From: Planctomycetaceae bacterium | GTDB lineage: Bacteria > Planctomycetota > Planctomycetia > Pirellulales > UBA1268 | Assembly: GCA_002862165.1 (NCBI GenBank) | Contig: PKCL01000463.1 | Coordinates: 1-11,734, forward strand | DNA length: 11,734 nucleotides | Direction: 5' to 3' | Shown: positions 1-8,625 of the stretch, piece by piece | How positions within the stretch are numbered: the stretch's first letter is position 1 | Layout of the letters: every line of letters starts with the position of its first letter | Position numbers and translations under genes: made by a program | Notes under the pieces: model-generated | Told to the model about the DNA's origin: nothing | Database searches by the model: none | The model's input: only the letters and a program-made list of their open reading frames with translations

Positions 1-13
1 CACCAGAAAAAAT

Positions 14-1006
14 ATGAGTAAAAAAAAGAAAGAAACTGTTATTCACGATACACCTAATGAGAATACTCCTTGGAGTGAGACTCACGGAAACATGTGTGAC
101 AACCTTCCGAACACTATACTGGGAGATGATATTGCACTCGTCGCTGAAAATATGGAGGCAATCCTTCGTGCACCTAGCTACAGTCTAGCGCAAGACGATC
201 GTGCACTACTTGAACGGACTGAGATGCGTGGCGTCCGAATGTTACTGGAACTTGGTAAACCAGAAATTGCTTTTCAAGAAGATAACATTGAGTCAACCGT
301 CATTGTGTTCGGAGGCACCCAAATTATCGAAAGAAATGCATCCGAACGACGACTCTCTGAAGCTCGTCGTAATCAAGCGATAGATGTTGAAGACCCAAAG
401 CTTATCCGTGAGGTTCAACGCAATGAAAGATTAGTCGAATTATCTCATTTTTACGATGATGCAAGGCAGTTTGCTCGACTTGTTTCCATCGACAATCAAT
501 GTGATAAAAAGCGATCATATGTCGTTGTCACCGGAGGAGGCCCTGGTATTATGGAGGCCGCAAACCGGGGTGCTTTTGACGTTGGATGCAAATCTATTGG
601 GTTGAACATCAAGTTGCCGGGAGAACAACAACCAAATCCATTCATAACACCGGAACTTTGCTTTCAATTTAAATATTTTGCCTTACGGAAATTTCATTTT
701 ATCCTTCGATCCGTAGGTGCTGTGCTCTTCCCAGGTGGATTCGGAACACTTGATGAGATGTTTCAAACCCTCACGCTGAGACAAACGCACAGGATGCAGC
801 CTATCCCAATAATTTTATTCGGGCATGATTACTGGTCCAAAGTTATCGACTTTAACTTCCTCGCTGACTCTGGCGTCATCTCTCACGAACACCTTGATCT
901 TTTCCAATATGCAGACACACCAGAAAGTGCCTGGGAAAAAATACTTCAATTCAATCAAAAGTTAGCGGACTCATCATCTACTACAACCAACGTGTCTGAC
1001 CGATGA
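14..1006 (+). CDS. LOG family (TIGR00730-like) Rossmann-fold protein, putative nucleotide 5'-monophosphate nucleosidase
   Basis: The protein has 330 residues. It carries the two signatures of the LOG family, once misannotated as lysine decarboxylase: GGGPGIMEAANRGA at residues 174-187, the phosphate-binding loop, and PGGFGTLDEMF at 240-250, whose Glu248 together with Arg225 (in ALRKFHF) matches the catalytic Glu/Arg pair. Characterised LOG enzymes cleave the N-glycosidic bond of nucleoside monophosphates, or of cytokinin ribotides in plants, in the cytoplasm. The substrate here is unknown. It belongs to a longer subgroup: about 95 residues precede the first beta strand (VIVFGGTQI, 95-103) and a charged helical insert (about 104-150) separates that strand from the glycine loop. 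The first strand ends in GGTQ rather than the usual GSAR. The ATG at 14 opens a lysine-rich start containing a run of eight A (20-27); no Shine-Dalgarno is visible in the 13 bases available upstream. It is convergent with the histidine kinase gene, 34 bases away. The family is certain, the exact reaction is not. Confidence 0.93.
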   Translation: MSKKKKETVIHDTPNENTPWSETHGNMCDNLPNTILGDDIALVAENMEAILRAPSYSLAQDDRALLERTEMRGVRMLLELGKPEIAFQEDNIESTVIVFGGTQIIERNASERRLSEARRNQAIDVEDPKLIREVQRNERLVELSHFYDDARQFARLVSIDNQCDKKRSYVVVTGGGPGIMEAANRGAFDVGCKSIGLNIKLPGEQQPNPFITPELCFQFKYFALRKFHFILRSVGAVLFPGGFGTLDEMFQTLTLRQTHRMQPIPIILFGHDYWSKVIDFNFLADSGVISHEHLDLFQYADTPESAWEKILQFNQKLADSSSTTTNVSDR

Positions 1007-1040
1007 TCTTCCCGTTATAAAAAGTAGGGCGATAAAGATA

Positions 1041-2843
1041 TCAAACACGTGGAATTCGGAGGCAAAACAAACTTCCCTCATCCAATTGACTCTCGACTGA
1101 AATAGTTCCTCCATGAGCTTGCACAATGTGCTTCACAATTGACAAGCCAAGGCCGGTACCACCGGCTTGCCTACTTCGACCTTTATCAACACGGTAAAAC
1201 CGTTCAAAAAGTCGCGGCAAGTGCTCGGGATGGATGCCGCAACCACGATCAGCAACGCTAATTGTAAGTTCTTCTTTGTTCCCAGAAGAAATTCTTTTTA
1301 GACTAGCGGAAATCAAAATTGGTTGGTGGGTGCCGCTGTACTTCACTGCATTTTCAATTAAGTTGACAACCGCTTGCTCCATAAGAGGCGCATTGACTTC
1401 AGCAATCAGATTCGTCTCGCAATCGATATTCATCTCAATTCCCTGCTCTGCTGCTCGAGGCATACAGTCTGAGCAAGCCGTTGCCAAAAGATCGGCTATT
1501 CGTGTCGGCTCTAGAGGAAGTGCTCCGGAATCTTCACTTTGTTCAATGCGTGATAAAGCCAGCAAATCTTCAATGATTGCTTCAAGTCGGTCGGCCTGCT
1601 TTGCGACGATAGATAAAAATCGTAGATTGTCCTCCGGCTCATTCATTGCTCCGTCGAGAAGTGTCTCAACAAAGCCTTTTATTGTTGCAATGGGTGTCTT
1701 TAATTCATGCGATACATTGGCCACAAAATCTTGCCGAACAATTTCTAAACGCTCTAATTCAGTTACATCATTCAAAACAATTACAGCTCCACCCTCTCCG
1801 GAAGGGTCTCGAAGTGCTGTTCCATGAGCCCGCATTGTTCTTTTTGGAGGACCCGGTATGTCAAAGTCATCCTCAATTGGCTCACGACAATCAATTGCTC
1901 GTAAGACAAAGTGACGGATTGCTGGATTTCGCACCACACTCTGAAGAGGTTGCCGAAGAGCAACCTCAATATCAATATTCAATAGCCTCGCTGCTGCTTG
2001 ATTGAGACCAACAATTCTCTGCCGAACATCAACTGCGAGCACGCCTTCCATCATGCTGTCTAGTACTGCCTCTTGTTCAGTATCTCGTCGCCCAAGAGTT
2101 AAACCCCGCTCTACAAGTTTTTCTTTCAATCTACTCGTTGCTTCAGCAATGGCAGCTAGTTCTGCTACCTCCGGCTTTAATATTCGCTCTGTTCCATCAC
2201 CGCTTGCAATACGCTGAACCGCATGAGCAAGCTCATGGACTGGTTTTGCAACCCAAAGAACAATAAACCATCCTGTGATCAACGCAAAAAAACCAAGTAC
2301 GAAATAGCCAATTAAAAGTTGCTTGAGTGAATCTGACAGTATCCGATCCATTTCTTGTGATTCAGCTGAGATACAAAGAGCTCCTACAGGAATATTCTGA
2401 GGAGAGAACGGGACCGCCACCACGAAAAGACGACTATTACTATCAATATTAAAGCTACTTGTCTTTGCGATTCTCCCAGATCTTGTCTCACGAAGAAGCT
2501 GTATCAAACCCGGCACGCTATCTGAGGCCTTATCCTTCGCTGGCTTCGTAGAGAACTTTGTATCTATTCGATTCCCTTGAAAGTCAATGATCTCAAATTT
2601 ATATCCTCTTCGAGTGATTTCTTTGGGGATAAATTGAATATATGAATCCTGTCCAGAAAAGTCGGCAACGTCTTCAATAATATCTGCCAATCCGACGGCA
2701 GTTGCTGTCATTCGCTCAAACTCGGCCTCCTCTACAACCGAAGCCATGCGTATAGTCGACAACCAATAACATCCAACCAAGACGGTGCCCAATGCTGCCG
2801 CGTATGCTACGAAAAAATGTCTTGCGAGCCGAGGTTTGGCCAT
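1041..2843 (-). CDS. PhoR-like membrane sensor histidine kinase
   Basis: This is the sensor kinase of a two-component system; it autophosphorylates on histidine and passes the phosphate to the response regulator encoded just upstream. Counted from the ATG at 2843 (600 residues): membrane segment about 8-28, an extracytoplasmic sensor domain about 30-175, second membrane segment about 175-199, HAMP linker about 197-250, PAS domain about 258-363, HisKA dimerisation helix with VSHELKTP (phosphorylated His379), then an ATPase domain with N box NLIENAVKYS (494-503), G1 box DRGCGI (532-537), F box RLFERFYR (544-551) and G2 box GGTGLGLSI (561-569). All catalytic boxes look intact. This layout (two membrane segments, HAMP, PAS, HisKA, HATPase) is the PhoR architecture, but no pst or phoU genes are nearby, so the signal is not established. 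An in-frame TTG at 2864 would add seven residues and start four bases after the regulator's stop; neither start has a Shine-Dalgarno. I prefer the ATG. Confidence 0.95.
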   Translation of the reverse strand: MAKPRLARHFFVAYAAALGTVLVGCYWLSTIRMASVVEEAEFERMTATAVGLADIIEDVADFSGQDSYIQFIPKEITRRGYKFEIIDFQGNRIDTKFSTKPAKDKASDSVPGLIQLLRETRSGRIAKTSSFNIDSNSRLFVVAVPFSPQNIPVGALCISAESQEMDRILSDSLKQLLIGYFVLGFFALITGWFIVLWVAKPVHELAHAVQRIASGDGTERILKPEVAELAAIAEATSRLKEKLVERGLTLGRRDTEQEAVLDSMMEGVLAVDVRQRIVGLNQAAARLLNIDIEVALRQPLQSVVRNPAIRHFVLRAIDCREPIEDDFDIPGPPKRTMRAHGTALRDPSGEGGAVIVLNDVTELERLEIVRQDFVANVSHELKTPIATIKGFVETLLDGAMNEPEDNLRFLSIVAKQADRLEAIIEDLLALSRIEQSEDSGALPLEPTRIADLLATACSDCMPRAAEQGIEMNIDCETNLIAEVNAPLMEQAVVNLIENAVKYSGTHQPILISASLKRISSGNKEELTISVADRGCGIHPEHLPRLFERFYRVDKGRSRQAGGTGLGLSIVKHIVQAHGGTISVESQLDEGSLFCLRIPRV

Positions 2844-2868
2844 AGCATTAAAAAAAGGGTTCAAGAAT

Positions 2869-3576
2869 TTATGCCCGGAACCGATATCCTACGCCCCGGA
2901 CAGTCTCAATATTACTACCGAATACACCAAGTTTCTTCCGCAAACCCGCTACTTGAACATCGACTGACCGTTCCGTAACTGGATAATCCTCACCTTTTAC
3001 TGCGTCGACAATTTGGCTTCGTGTGTAGGCCCATCCTGGTCTTTTCGTGAGGAATTGAAGAAGAGCGAACTCAGTATAGGTCAACTTAAGTTGATTGCCC
3101 TGCAACGTAACCTCATGCCGGCCAGGATGAATGATTAAGTCTCTGACTTGAATTGTTGTTTCCTGCTGACTACGAATCTCGACGTCCTTCCGGCGCAGAA
3201 GTGACTTTACTCGCGCGAGAAGCACTCGCGGACTAAAAGGCTTTGTTATGTAATCATCCGCGCCTCCATCAAGACCCGTAATGACATCTCGTTCTTCACT
3301 TTTTGCCGTGAGCATTATGATTGGTACGTCTCGTGTTCTTGAATCTCTCTTCAAACGGCGACATACTTCAAGACCGTCAATACCCGGAAGCATCAGGTCA
3401 AGAACAATCAGATCTGGCAGTTTACGTTGTACTGAATCAACAGCTTTCTCACCTGTGTCGACACACGTGATGGAGTGCCCTTCTTTGGCAAGTGTGTATC
3501 GCACTAACTCAAGAAGATCTTCCTCATCATCTACAACGAGAATTTTATGGTGCGTGGTTGATTCATTGATTGACAT
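2869..3576 (-). CDS. PhoB/OmpR-family response regulator
   Basis: A 235-residue DNA-binding response regulator, first gene of a two-gene operon with the histidine kinase, whose start follows its stop by 4 or 25 bases depending on the start chosen. The receiver domain (about residues 10-125) holds the acidic pair Asp16/Asp17, the phospho-acceptor Asp60 in VLDLMLPG, Thr90 in MLTAK and Lys112 in ITKPF. The C-terminal winged helix (about 143-233) has the OmpR/PhoB pattern, including LTYTEFALLQFL, the recognition-helix region SVDVQVAGLRKKL, and the wing ending VRGVGYRF. It presumably acts as a phosphorylation-dependent transcription factor in the cytoplasm. An in-frame GTG at 3588 would add four residues (MYLN). 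I prefer the ATG at 3576; neither has a Shine-Dalgarno. The PhoB-like class is clear, but a phosphate role is not shown by the context. Confidence 0.95.
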   Translation of the reverse strand: MSINESTTHHKILVVDDEEDLLELVRYTLAKEGHSITCVDTGEKAVDSVQRKLPDLIVLDLMLPGIDGLEVCRRLKRDSRTRDVPIIMLTAKSEERDVITGLDGGADDYITKPFSPRVLLARVKSLLRRKDVEIRSQQETTIQVRDLIIHPGRHEVTLQGNQLKLTYTEFALLQFLTKRPGWAYTRSQIVDAVKGEDYPVTERSVDVQVAGLRKKLGVFGSNIETVRGVGYRFRA

Positions 3577-3790
3577 ATTTAAATACACAGGGACACAAAA
3601 GGTATTTTTACTATTTTATCAATCTATCTTTTTAATGACCGGCAATTAGCATCTCTTGATTCCAAATCCAGAAATGCCTTGCAGAGAGGTATTACTTGTT
3701 TCATCTTTTCAGTTATGACAACACCAGCACAATCAATAGTGTGGCATATAGATCAAGATTCTATGAGATTCGAGATTTTTTCAAAATATT
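3577..3790. other. Intergenic stretch between SNF2 helicase and response regulator
   Basis: These 214 bases are AT-rich and lie between the helicase stop and the regulator start, both on the - strand. They should contain the promoter of the two-component operon, but I could not find a convincing -35/-10 pair. Only isolated half-sites resembling TGTCAT occur (the - strand of 3715-3721, and GGTCAT near 3634-3640). They are not arranged as the 7+4+7 direct repeats of a Pho box. No strong hairpin followed by a T tract is visible after the helicase stop. No RNA gene was recognised. Confidence 0.5.
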
Positions 3791-6700
3791 TTACGAAAGA
3801 AGCATCTCGACATCTTCCGTTGTGAGGCCTGAGAGAATACCGGTATCGGCACTGATAATCGACGCTGCAAGTTCACGTTTTTGATCCTGAAGTGCCAGTA
3901 TCTTTTCTTCCACCGTATTCTGAGCAATAAGTCGATAGGCAAAAACAGGCCGCGTCTGACCAATTCGATGCGCACGGTCAATAGCCTGAGCCTCAACTGC
4001 TGGATTCCACCAAGGATCCAAAATATAGACGTAATCAGCTGCAGTCAGATTCAAACCTTGCCCTCCTGCCTTAAGGCTTACAAGAAACAGCCGACATTCT
4101 GGATCTTCTTGGAACCTCTCAACACGGCTTTGTCTATCAGTCGTCTTCCCATCAAGATATTCATACGTCCGGCCTTTCGCATCTAGCTTTCGCCGCAGAA
4201 TTGCGAGAAAACTTGTGAACTGGCTAAACACAAGGACCTTGTGTCCCTCGTCAAGTACCTCATCAAGTTGCTCTAACAACGTATCTAATTTAGTCGATGG
4301 ATCATCGATTCGAGCTGCATCGATCAAGCCTGGGTGACAGGCTGCTTGACGAAGTCGTAATAGAGCCTCCAAAACTGCAATTCGACTACGCCCAATGCCC
4401 TGCTGGCCGATACGAGTCGTCAGTTCATTACGATAATGTTGGCGGAGATCATCGTATGCTTTTCTTTGTTGATCGCCCAACTCACAGAACAACGTTTGCT
4501 CTGTTTTCTGAGGCAGGTCAGAAAGCACCTCTGATTTTGTTCTTCGAAGGAGGTAGGGTCGCACGGCCCTAGCGACAAGCTCTGAACCATTACCTCGACC
4601 ACCGGCAAGAAACTTCTTTAAGCGACCAGCTGTTCCGAGTTGCCCCGGATTTAAAAATTCGAAAATACTCCACAACTCACCGATATGATTTTCAACTGGC
4701 GTACCCGTCAGAGCCAGTCGCTGCCTCGCACCCAATAAGCGACACGCTTTTGCAGCCTGACTTGTTGCATTCTTTATTGATTGAGCCTCATCAAGAATGA
4801 CATAGTCAAAATCAATTTTTCGATGCTGAATTATGTCACGACGAAGTGTTCCGTACGTTGTAAGAACAAGATCAAATTGACTAAGTGACTCTGTTGAATC
4901 AGTTCGCTCTTGTCCTGTATAGTTAAGCAGTCGCAACTCTGGTGCAAATCGTTTTGCTTCTTCCATCCAATTGAATATGAGACTTTTTGGCACAATCACG
5001 AGTGAAGGTCGCATGGCTATCCCAGATTCTTGGACCACACGTCGCCTTCTTACAAGGAGCGCCAATACCTGAATTGTCTTGCCAAGGCCCATATCATCAG
5101 CAAGGCAACCTCCAAGACCAAGTCGCTCTAGGAAGCTAAGCCATCCTAAGCCTTCTTTTTGATAGTGACGCAGACTGCCCTGGAACCCATCTGGTTCATT
5201 TTCTGGCTCCGGTCTGCCACCTGCAGCCAATTCATCACGGATTACTGAGAATGCATCATCGACCTGCGATTGAGGCATTCCAGCTATAAGTGCATCGAGT
5301 AAGGCTGCCTGCATGCGACCATATCGAAGACGCCCGTCTTTTTGCTGAGCAAGCGCCAGTAACGGCTCTAGCTGCGTCGCAAAGTCGGCAGGCAAAATTC
5401 CGCGAGAACCGTCCTCGAGATCAACTGCTCGATCACCCCTTGCAAGAGCTGAGAGAAGTTCGGGCATATCTGCAGTTACACCACCAAAGTCAATTGATCC
5501 AGAAAGTTCAAACCAATCAATACCGCTATTCACATTCCAGGCAACATTACCAGCTGGCCGATATCGTCGACCAGACACCTCAACTGCCCACCCAACACTC
5601 GCTAGCTGAGATACCGAAGCGTCGAGTCGTGAACGAGGGACCTCAACGTGATGTGTGGGAATATCATTTTCTTCAAGAACACCTGCCTGTCCGGTACGGA
5701 CTGGAGAAAATCCAAATCGCGGAAGTGCAGTAAGCGCTGTCCGCTCTGCTATTCTATTTCTCCTCACAAGTCGCCGTCGCGCCGCATCTGCCGCGCCACC
5801 TGCAGGATCATCCGCTGCTATCTGAATCCCACCATAGTCAAACCAAATCTTACCACCCAATTGAACCTTGGGCTTGCTTCTACGAGACTTCCGTTTCGGC
5901 CTACCGAGTGATGCTTCAGGATCGATAAACTCGTCTTGTTGGTCTTCTTTCACATTTGGTGAATCATCCAAAACTAATTTGGGCTGGGGCTTTCCTGACT
6001 CTACCTGCCACCCTGTCCATCCCGGCAGTTCTAATTTTGGTAAATCTGCCAATGAGGCAAGCTGCTCAATAAGTCCATCAATTTGGGACCCTGAAAGCTC
6101 AATTGGACCTCGCCGATCAAATTGCTCCATCCAACCCCGAATGGCTGCCGGTTCATCACTTTCCGAGTATTCAGTCTGATGTTCTTCAGCAGTGGCATCA
6201 ATAACAAGACGGCACAAGCAATCACCGAGAACAATAAATCCTGCTCGCAAAATCAACCTTGGGGTTTGAAGGGACTGTCGCTCGCTCCCTCGCACAAGAA
6301 GACCGTGGAGACTCGCCTTCTTCGGGCAGATTCGCTTCTCACTCTTGGAAATAAGGTCGTTTTCTAGACACGCTTCCAGACCTGTATCGTCACCAGGTTC
6401 AACCATTAAAGCGAATTCCCATGGTCGACCGGCATCCCACACTAAAGGTACGACTGTTTCTGGTGACCGACGAGGTTCTGGCTGGAAAACCAATCTCCCT
6501 TCTGCACAAAGCATTGCAAGATCCTGTGATGCAGATTGTCGGCTCAGGAGAAACCGACTCATGGTCCGCTCCTCAAGAGTTTGGCCCCCATGGTGTGTCT
6601 CGCCAGACGTTGTGCCAGCGAGATTTGCCAAAACTCGCCTTTCATCGGCATCAAAATGCCCGAATGAAATCGATTGAGGTCCAATAATGATGGGCTTTGG

Positions 6701-7390
6701 CTGACCATTCGGATTACCCGATTCATCAATCGGCATACGGCATGGCTGCAATGCAACAAATCGACTGTCTGCCGATGCCGCATCAAGTAAGAACATGAGC
6801 GTACCAGTACTTTTTCGTAACCCACCTAAGACAACATTGCTTGTTCGTAATGCTGGCTCGACCAACCGCCGACGATTTTCAAGTTCGGTCGACCATGCTG
6901 GCTGTCGTACCTTTTTTTGACTCGGTTTATTCTCACTGATTGGGCTCTGCTGCGGCTGGCTGCCGTCTTGTGTTGAACCTAGATGATCAGTGTCATTCGC
7001 TTGGCCTACCCCCAATACATTTTCTTCTGATTCAAATTCTTCAGAATGTTCCATGTCATCAGCAACAACATCGAGCGTCACTGGTGTTTGCTCTGCAATA
7101 CCACTAAGCAAACCACGTCGATCTACTTCGAGTAGAACAGCTGCAACGAGTGCACATGGTTTACCAGCTCGCCCATCAGGACTTGTGCAACGACTTTCGA
7201 GGATCATACCACCACGTCGATTTGCCGAAAGTTCAAGTAAAACTTCATGGCTTGTCCCATCATCACTTGAAAGTGTTGCCTGTACCTGACCAACACGGGG
7301 ACAGATTACTTTTTCTGGGGTAAGGCCGCGTGCTCGCTTGCGATCGCGTGGATTAAAAAGATGAAACAGACGTTGTTCCAGAGTGGTCAT
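3791..7390 (-). CDS. SNF2-family DEAD/DEAH-box helicase with degenerate SWIM-type N-terminus
   Basis: A 1199-residue cytoplasmic ATP-dependent DNA translocase of the bacterial SWI2/SNF2 group. The C-terminal motor (about residues 735-1199) is complete: motif I DDMGLGKT (765-772), motif II DEAQ (867-870), motif III LTGTP (894-898), LRRTKSEV (about 948-955), motif V SLKAGGQGLNL (1105-1115) and motif VI within DPWWNPAVEAQ and DRAHRIGQ (1125-1145). The preceding part (about 615-715), with WFELSGSIDF and later LRYGRMQAALLDAL, matches the helicase-associated domain found before the motor in bacterial SNF2 proteins. The N-terminus (about 40-90) looks like a SWIM zinc finger that has lost ligands: Cys68 and Cys79 remain, but the second Cys and the final His are replaced (CTS, CAL). 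An acidic, polar linker follows (about 110-165). I chose the ATG at 7390; a TTG at 7459 would add 23 residues with no family resemblance. Members are thought to remodel protein-DNA or protein-RNA polymerase complexes; the target here is unknown. Confidence 0.95.
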   Translation of the reverse strand: MTTLEQRLFHLFNPRDRKRARGLTPEKVICPRVGQVQATLSSDDGTSHEVLLELSANRRGGMILESRCTSPDGRAGKPCALVAAVLLEVDRRGLLSGIAEQTPVTLDVVADDMEHSEEFESEENVLGVGQANDTDHLGSTQDGSQPQQSPISENKPSQKKVRQPAWSTELENRRRLVEPALRTSNVVLGGLRKSTGTLMFLLDAASADSRFVALQPCRMPIDESGNPNGQPKPIIIGPQSISFGHFDADERRVLANLAGTTSGETHHGGQTLEERTMSRFLLSRQSASQDLAMLCAEGRLVFQPEPRRSPETVVPLVWDAGRPWEFALMVEPGDDTGLEACLENDLISKSEKRICPKKASLHGLLVRGSERQSLQTPRLILRAGFIVLGDCLCRLVIDATAEEHQTEYSESDEPAAIRGWMEQFDRRGPIELSGSQIDGLIEQLASLADLPKLELPGWTGWQVESGKPQPKLVLDDSPNVKEDQQDEFIDPEASLGRPKRKSRRSKPKVQLGGKIWFDYGGIQIAADDPAGGAADAARRRLVRRNRIAERTALTALPRFGFSPVRTGQAGVLEENDIPTHHVEVPRSRLDASVSQLASVGWAVEVSGRRYRPAGNVAWNVNSGIDWFELSGSIDFGGVTADMPELLSALARGDRAVDLEDGSRGILPADFATQLEPLLALAQQKDGRLRYGRMQAALLDALIAGMPQSQVDDAFSVIRDELAAGGRPEPENEPDGFQGSLRHYQKEGLGWLSFLERLGLGGCLADDMGLGKTIQVLALLVRRRRVVQESGIAMRPSLVIVPKSLIFNWMEEAKRFAPELRLLNYTGQERTDSTESLSQFDLVLTTYGTLRRDIIQHRKIDFDYVILDEAQSIKNATSQAAKACRLLGARQRLALTGTPVENHIGELWSIFEFLNPGQLGTAGRLKKFLAGGRGNGSELVARAVRPYLLRRTKSEVLSDLPQKTEQTLFCELGDQQRKAYDDLRQHYRNELTTRIGQQGIGRSRIAVLEALLRLRQAACHPGLIDAARIDDPSTKLDTLLEQLDEVLDEGHKVLVFSQFTSFLAILRRKLDAKGRTYEYLDGKTTDRQSRVERFQEDPECRLFLVSLKAGGQGLNLTAADYVYILDPWWNPAVEAQAIDRAHRIGQTRPVFAYRLIAQNTVEEKILALQDQKRELAASIISADTGILSGLTTEDVEMLLS

Positions 7391-7554
7391 AATATATATC
7401 AGTCTTGAGCGAATGGATAAATAAAATTGGTGACAGCGAGACCGTACAGTGCCGCGCAAACCAATCCTTAGTTGTACCCCAATTCACTCAAAAACACAGG
7501 CAGAAAATATTCAAAGAATTCTTCTATTGTCTTGATAATTATTGCCCACATTTA
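7391..7554. other. Intergenic stretch between hemE and SNF2 helicase
   Basis: These 164 bases separate hemE from the helicase gene; both are read on the - strand. hemE ends with tandem stops (TAATAA on the - strand, 7552-7557). A short perfect palindrome, AAGAATTCTT, lies near 7514-7523, but it is too weak and lacks a T tract to be called a terminator. A TATA-rich run directly precedes the helicase ATG (about 7391-7400). I see no gene here. Confidence 0.4.
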
Positions 7555-8625
7555 TTACTTTTGTTGTACGGTCGCAATAAATTCAAGAACATTCTCAACC
7601 GGAGTCTCTGGCAGTATGCCATGACCAAGATTCATAATGTGTCCGGGGCGTCCTGCGACACTTTTCAGAATATCTTCTGTACGACGTCGGACAACCTCAG
7701 GGGTCGCGTGCAGTACCGCTGGATCAAGGTTACCTTGCACGCCTCGATGAAAGCCCACTTGCTGCCAAGCTTCATTTAATTCGATGCGCCAATCAATGCC
7801 CATAACTGTTCCACCAGCTTCTGCCGCAAGTGGCAGAAGCGCTGGATTGCCAGCAGCAAAATGAATTATTGGTCCGCGGTCAATAACTGATTCCAAAACC
7901 GTTCGGCTATGAGGCAAGACGTATTCACGGTATTGGTTTGGTGAGAGGCAGCCTACCCAGCTATCAAAAACCTGTACGGCATTAGCCCCAGCGTCAAATT
8001 GAGCATGAAGATACCTACTGATGGTTCTGGCAAGTCTACCCATGAGTTCATGCCACGCATCAGGGTCAGTCAACATAAATCGTTTTGTATGCAACCAGTT
8101 CCGACTTGTTCCACCTTCAATAGCGTATCCAGCCAATGTGAAAGGAGCTCCTGCAAAACCAATGACGGGCAGTTCTTCTTGAAGGCCAGAACGCGTAGCT
8201 CGCACTGTTTCAAAAACAAAACTGAGTGGGTCGACATCAACAAGTTCATGGAACCGCTCAAGATCTGTCCGGCTACGAAGTGGATTATGGATGACGGGAC
8301 CTTCCCCTGCAGCAAATTCCAAATCGAGTCCCATTGGCTGTAAAATTGGCAACAAGTCACTAAATATAATTGCAGCATCGACACCTAGCCGATCAACTGT
8401 CGCCAACATCACTTCAGCCGAAAGTATTGGATTTTTACAAAGTTCCAAGAATGTAACTTTATTACGAATTGCCTGATATTCGGGCAGATAACGACCCGCC
8501 TGCCTCATCAGCCAAACCGGTGGGCGAGCGACCGCTTCACGACGACAAGCCCTCATAAAAAGGGAGTCCTCGACGCCGCCTGTGGATTGCCTTTGTTTTT
8601 CTGAGGCTTTGTTATCAAAGGTCAT
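7555..8625 (-). CDS. hemE: Uroporphyrinogen decarboxylase HemE
   Basis: The enzyme removes the four acetate carboxyl groups of uroporphyrinogen III to give coproporphyrinogen III in the cytoplasm, on the route to protoheme. The 356 residues match the usual length (about 340-360). Recognisable family motifs are MRQAGRYLPEY (40-50, with substrate-binding Arg41 and Arg45), FSDLL with the catalytic Asp90, AGYAIEGG with Tyr167, FDSWVG with Ser222, and GHGILPETP with His335. These correspond to the active-site Arg, Asp, Tyr, Ser and His of characterised UroD enzymes, so the protein should be active. About 18 hydrophilic residues precede the conserved part. The ATG at 8625 has no Shine-Dalgarno, but a TATACT hexamer lies eight bases upstream, which may mean a leaderless or nearly leaderless mRNA. 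The gene is divergent from the ccsA-like/hemA pair. Confidence 0.97.
   Translation of the reverse strand: MTFDNKASEKQRQSTGGVEDSLFMRACRREAVARPPVWLMRQAGRYLPEYQAIRNKVTFLELCKNPILSAEVMLATVDRLGVDAAIIFSDLLPILQPMGLDLEFAAGEGPVIHNPLRSRTDLERFHELVDVDPLSFVFETVRATRSGLQEELPVIGFAGAPFTLAGYAIEGGTSRNWLHTKRFMLTDPDAWHELMGRLARTISRYLHAQFDAGANAVQVFDSWVGCLSPNQYREYVLPHSRTVLESVIDRGPIIHFAAGNPALLPLAAEAGGTVMGIDWRIELNEAWQQVGFHRGVQGNLDPAVLHATPEVVRRRTEDILKSVAGRPGHIMNLGHGILPETPVENVLEFIATVQQK

Noticed and set aside
1234..1827. 197-residue open frame on the + strand opposite the histidine kinase
   Set aside because: It is antisense to a strongly conserved kinase core, with a serine- and arginine-rich composition typical of shadow frames and no recognisable domain.
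3630..3725. Pho-box-like half-sites upstream of the PhoB-like gene
   Set aside because: Only single TGTCAT-like half-sites about 80 bases apart are present, not tandem repeats at the 11-base spacing required.
3696..3884. 62-residue open frame on the + strand after the helicase stop
   Set aside because: Half of it is antisense to the helicase C-terminus, it lacks a ribosome binding site, and it shows no domain.
5290..5733. 147-residue open frame on the + strand inside the helicase gene
   Set aside because: It is antisense to the SNF2 coding sequence and has no family resemblance; the helicase reading frame is continuous and clearly real.
7391..7459. Upstream TTG start for the helicase adding 23 residues
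   Set aside because: The ATG at 7390 begins a sensible N-terminus, and the added residues resemble translated intergenic sequence.
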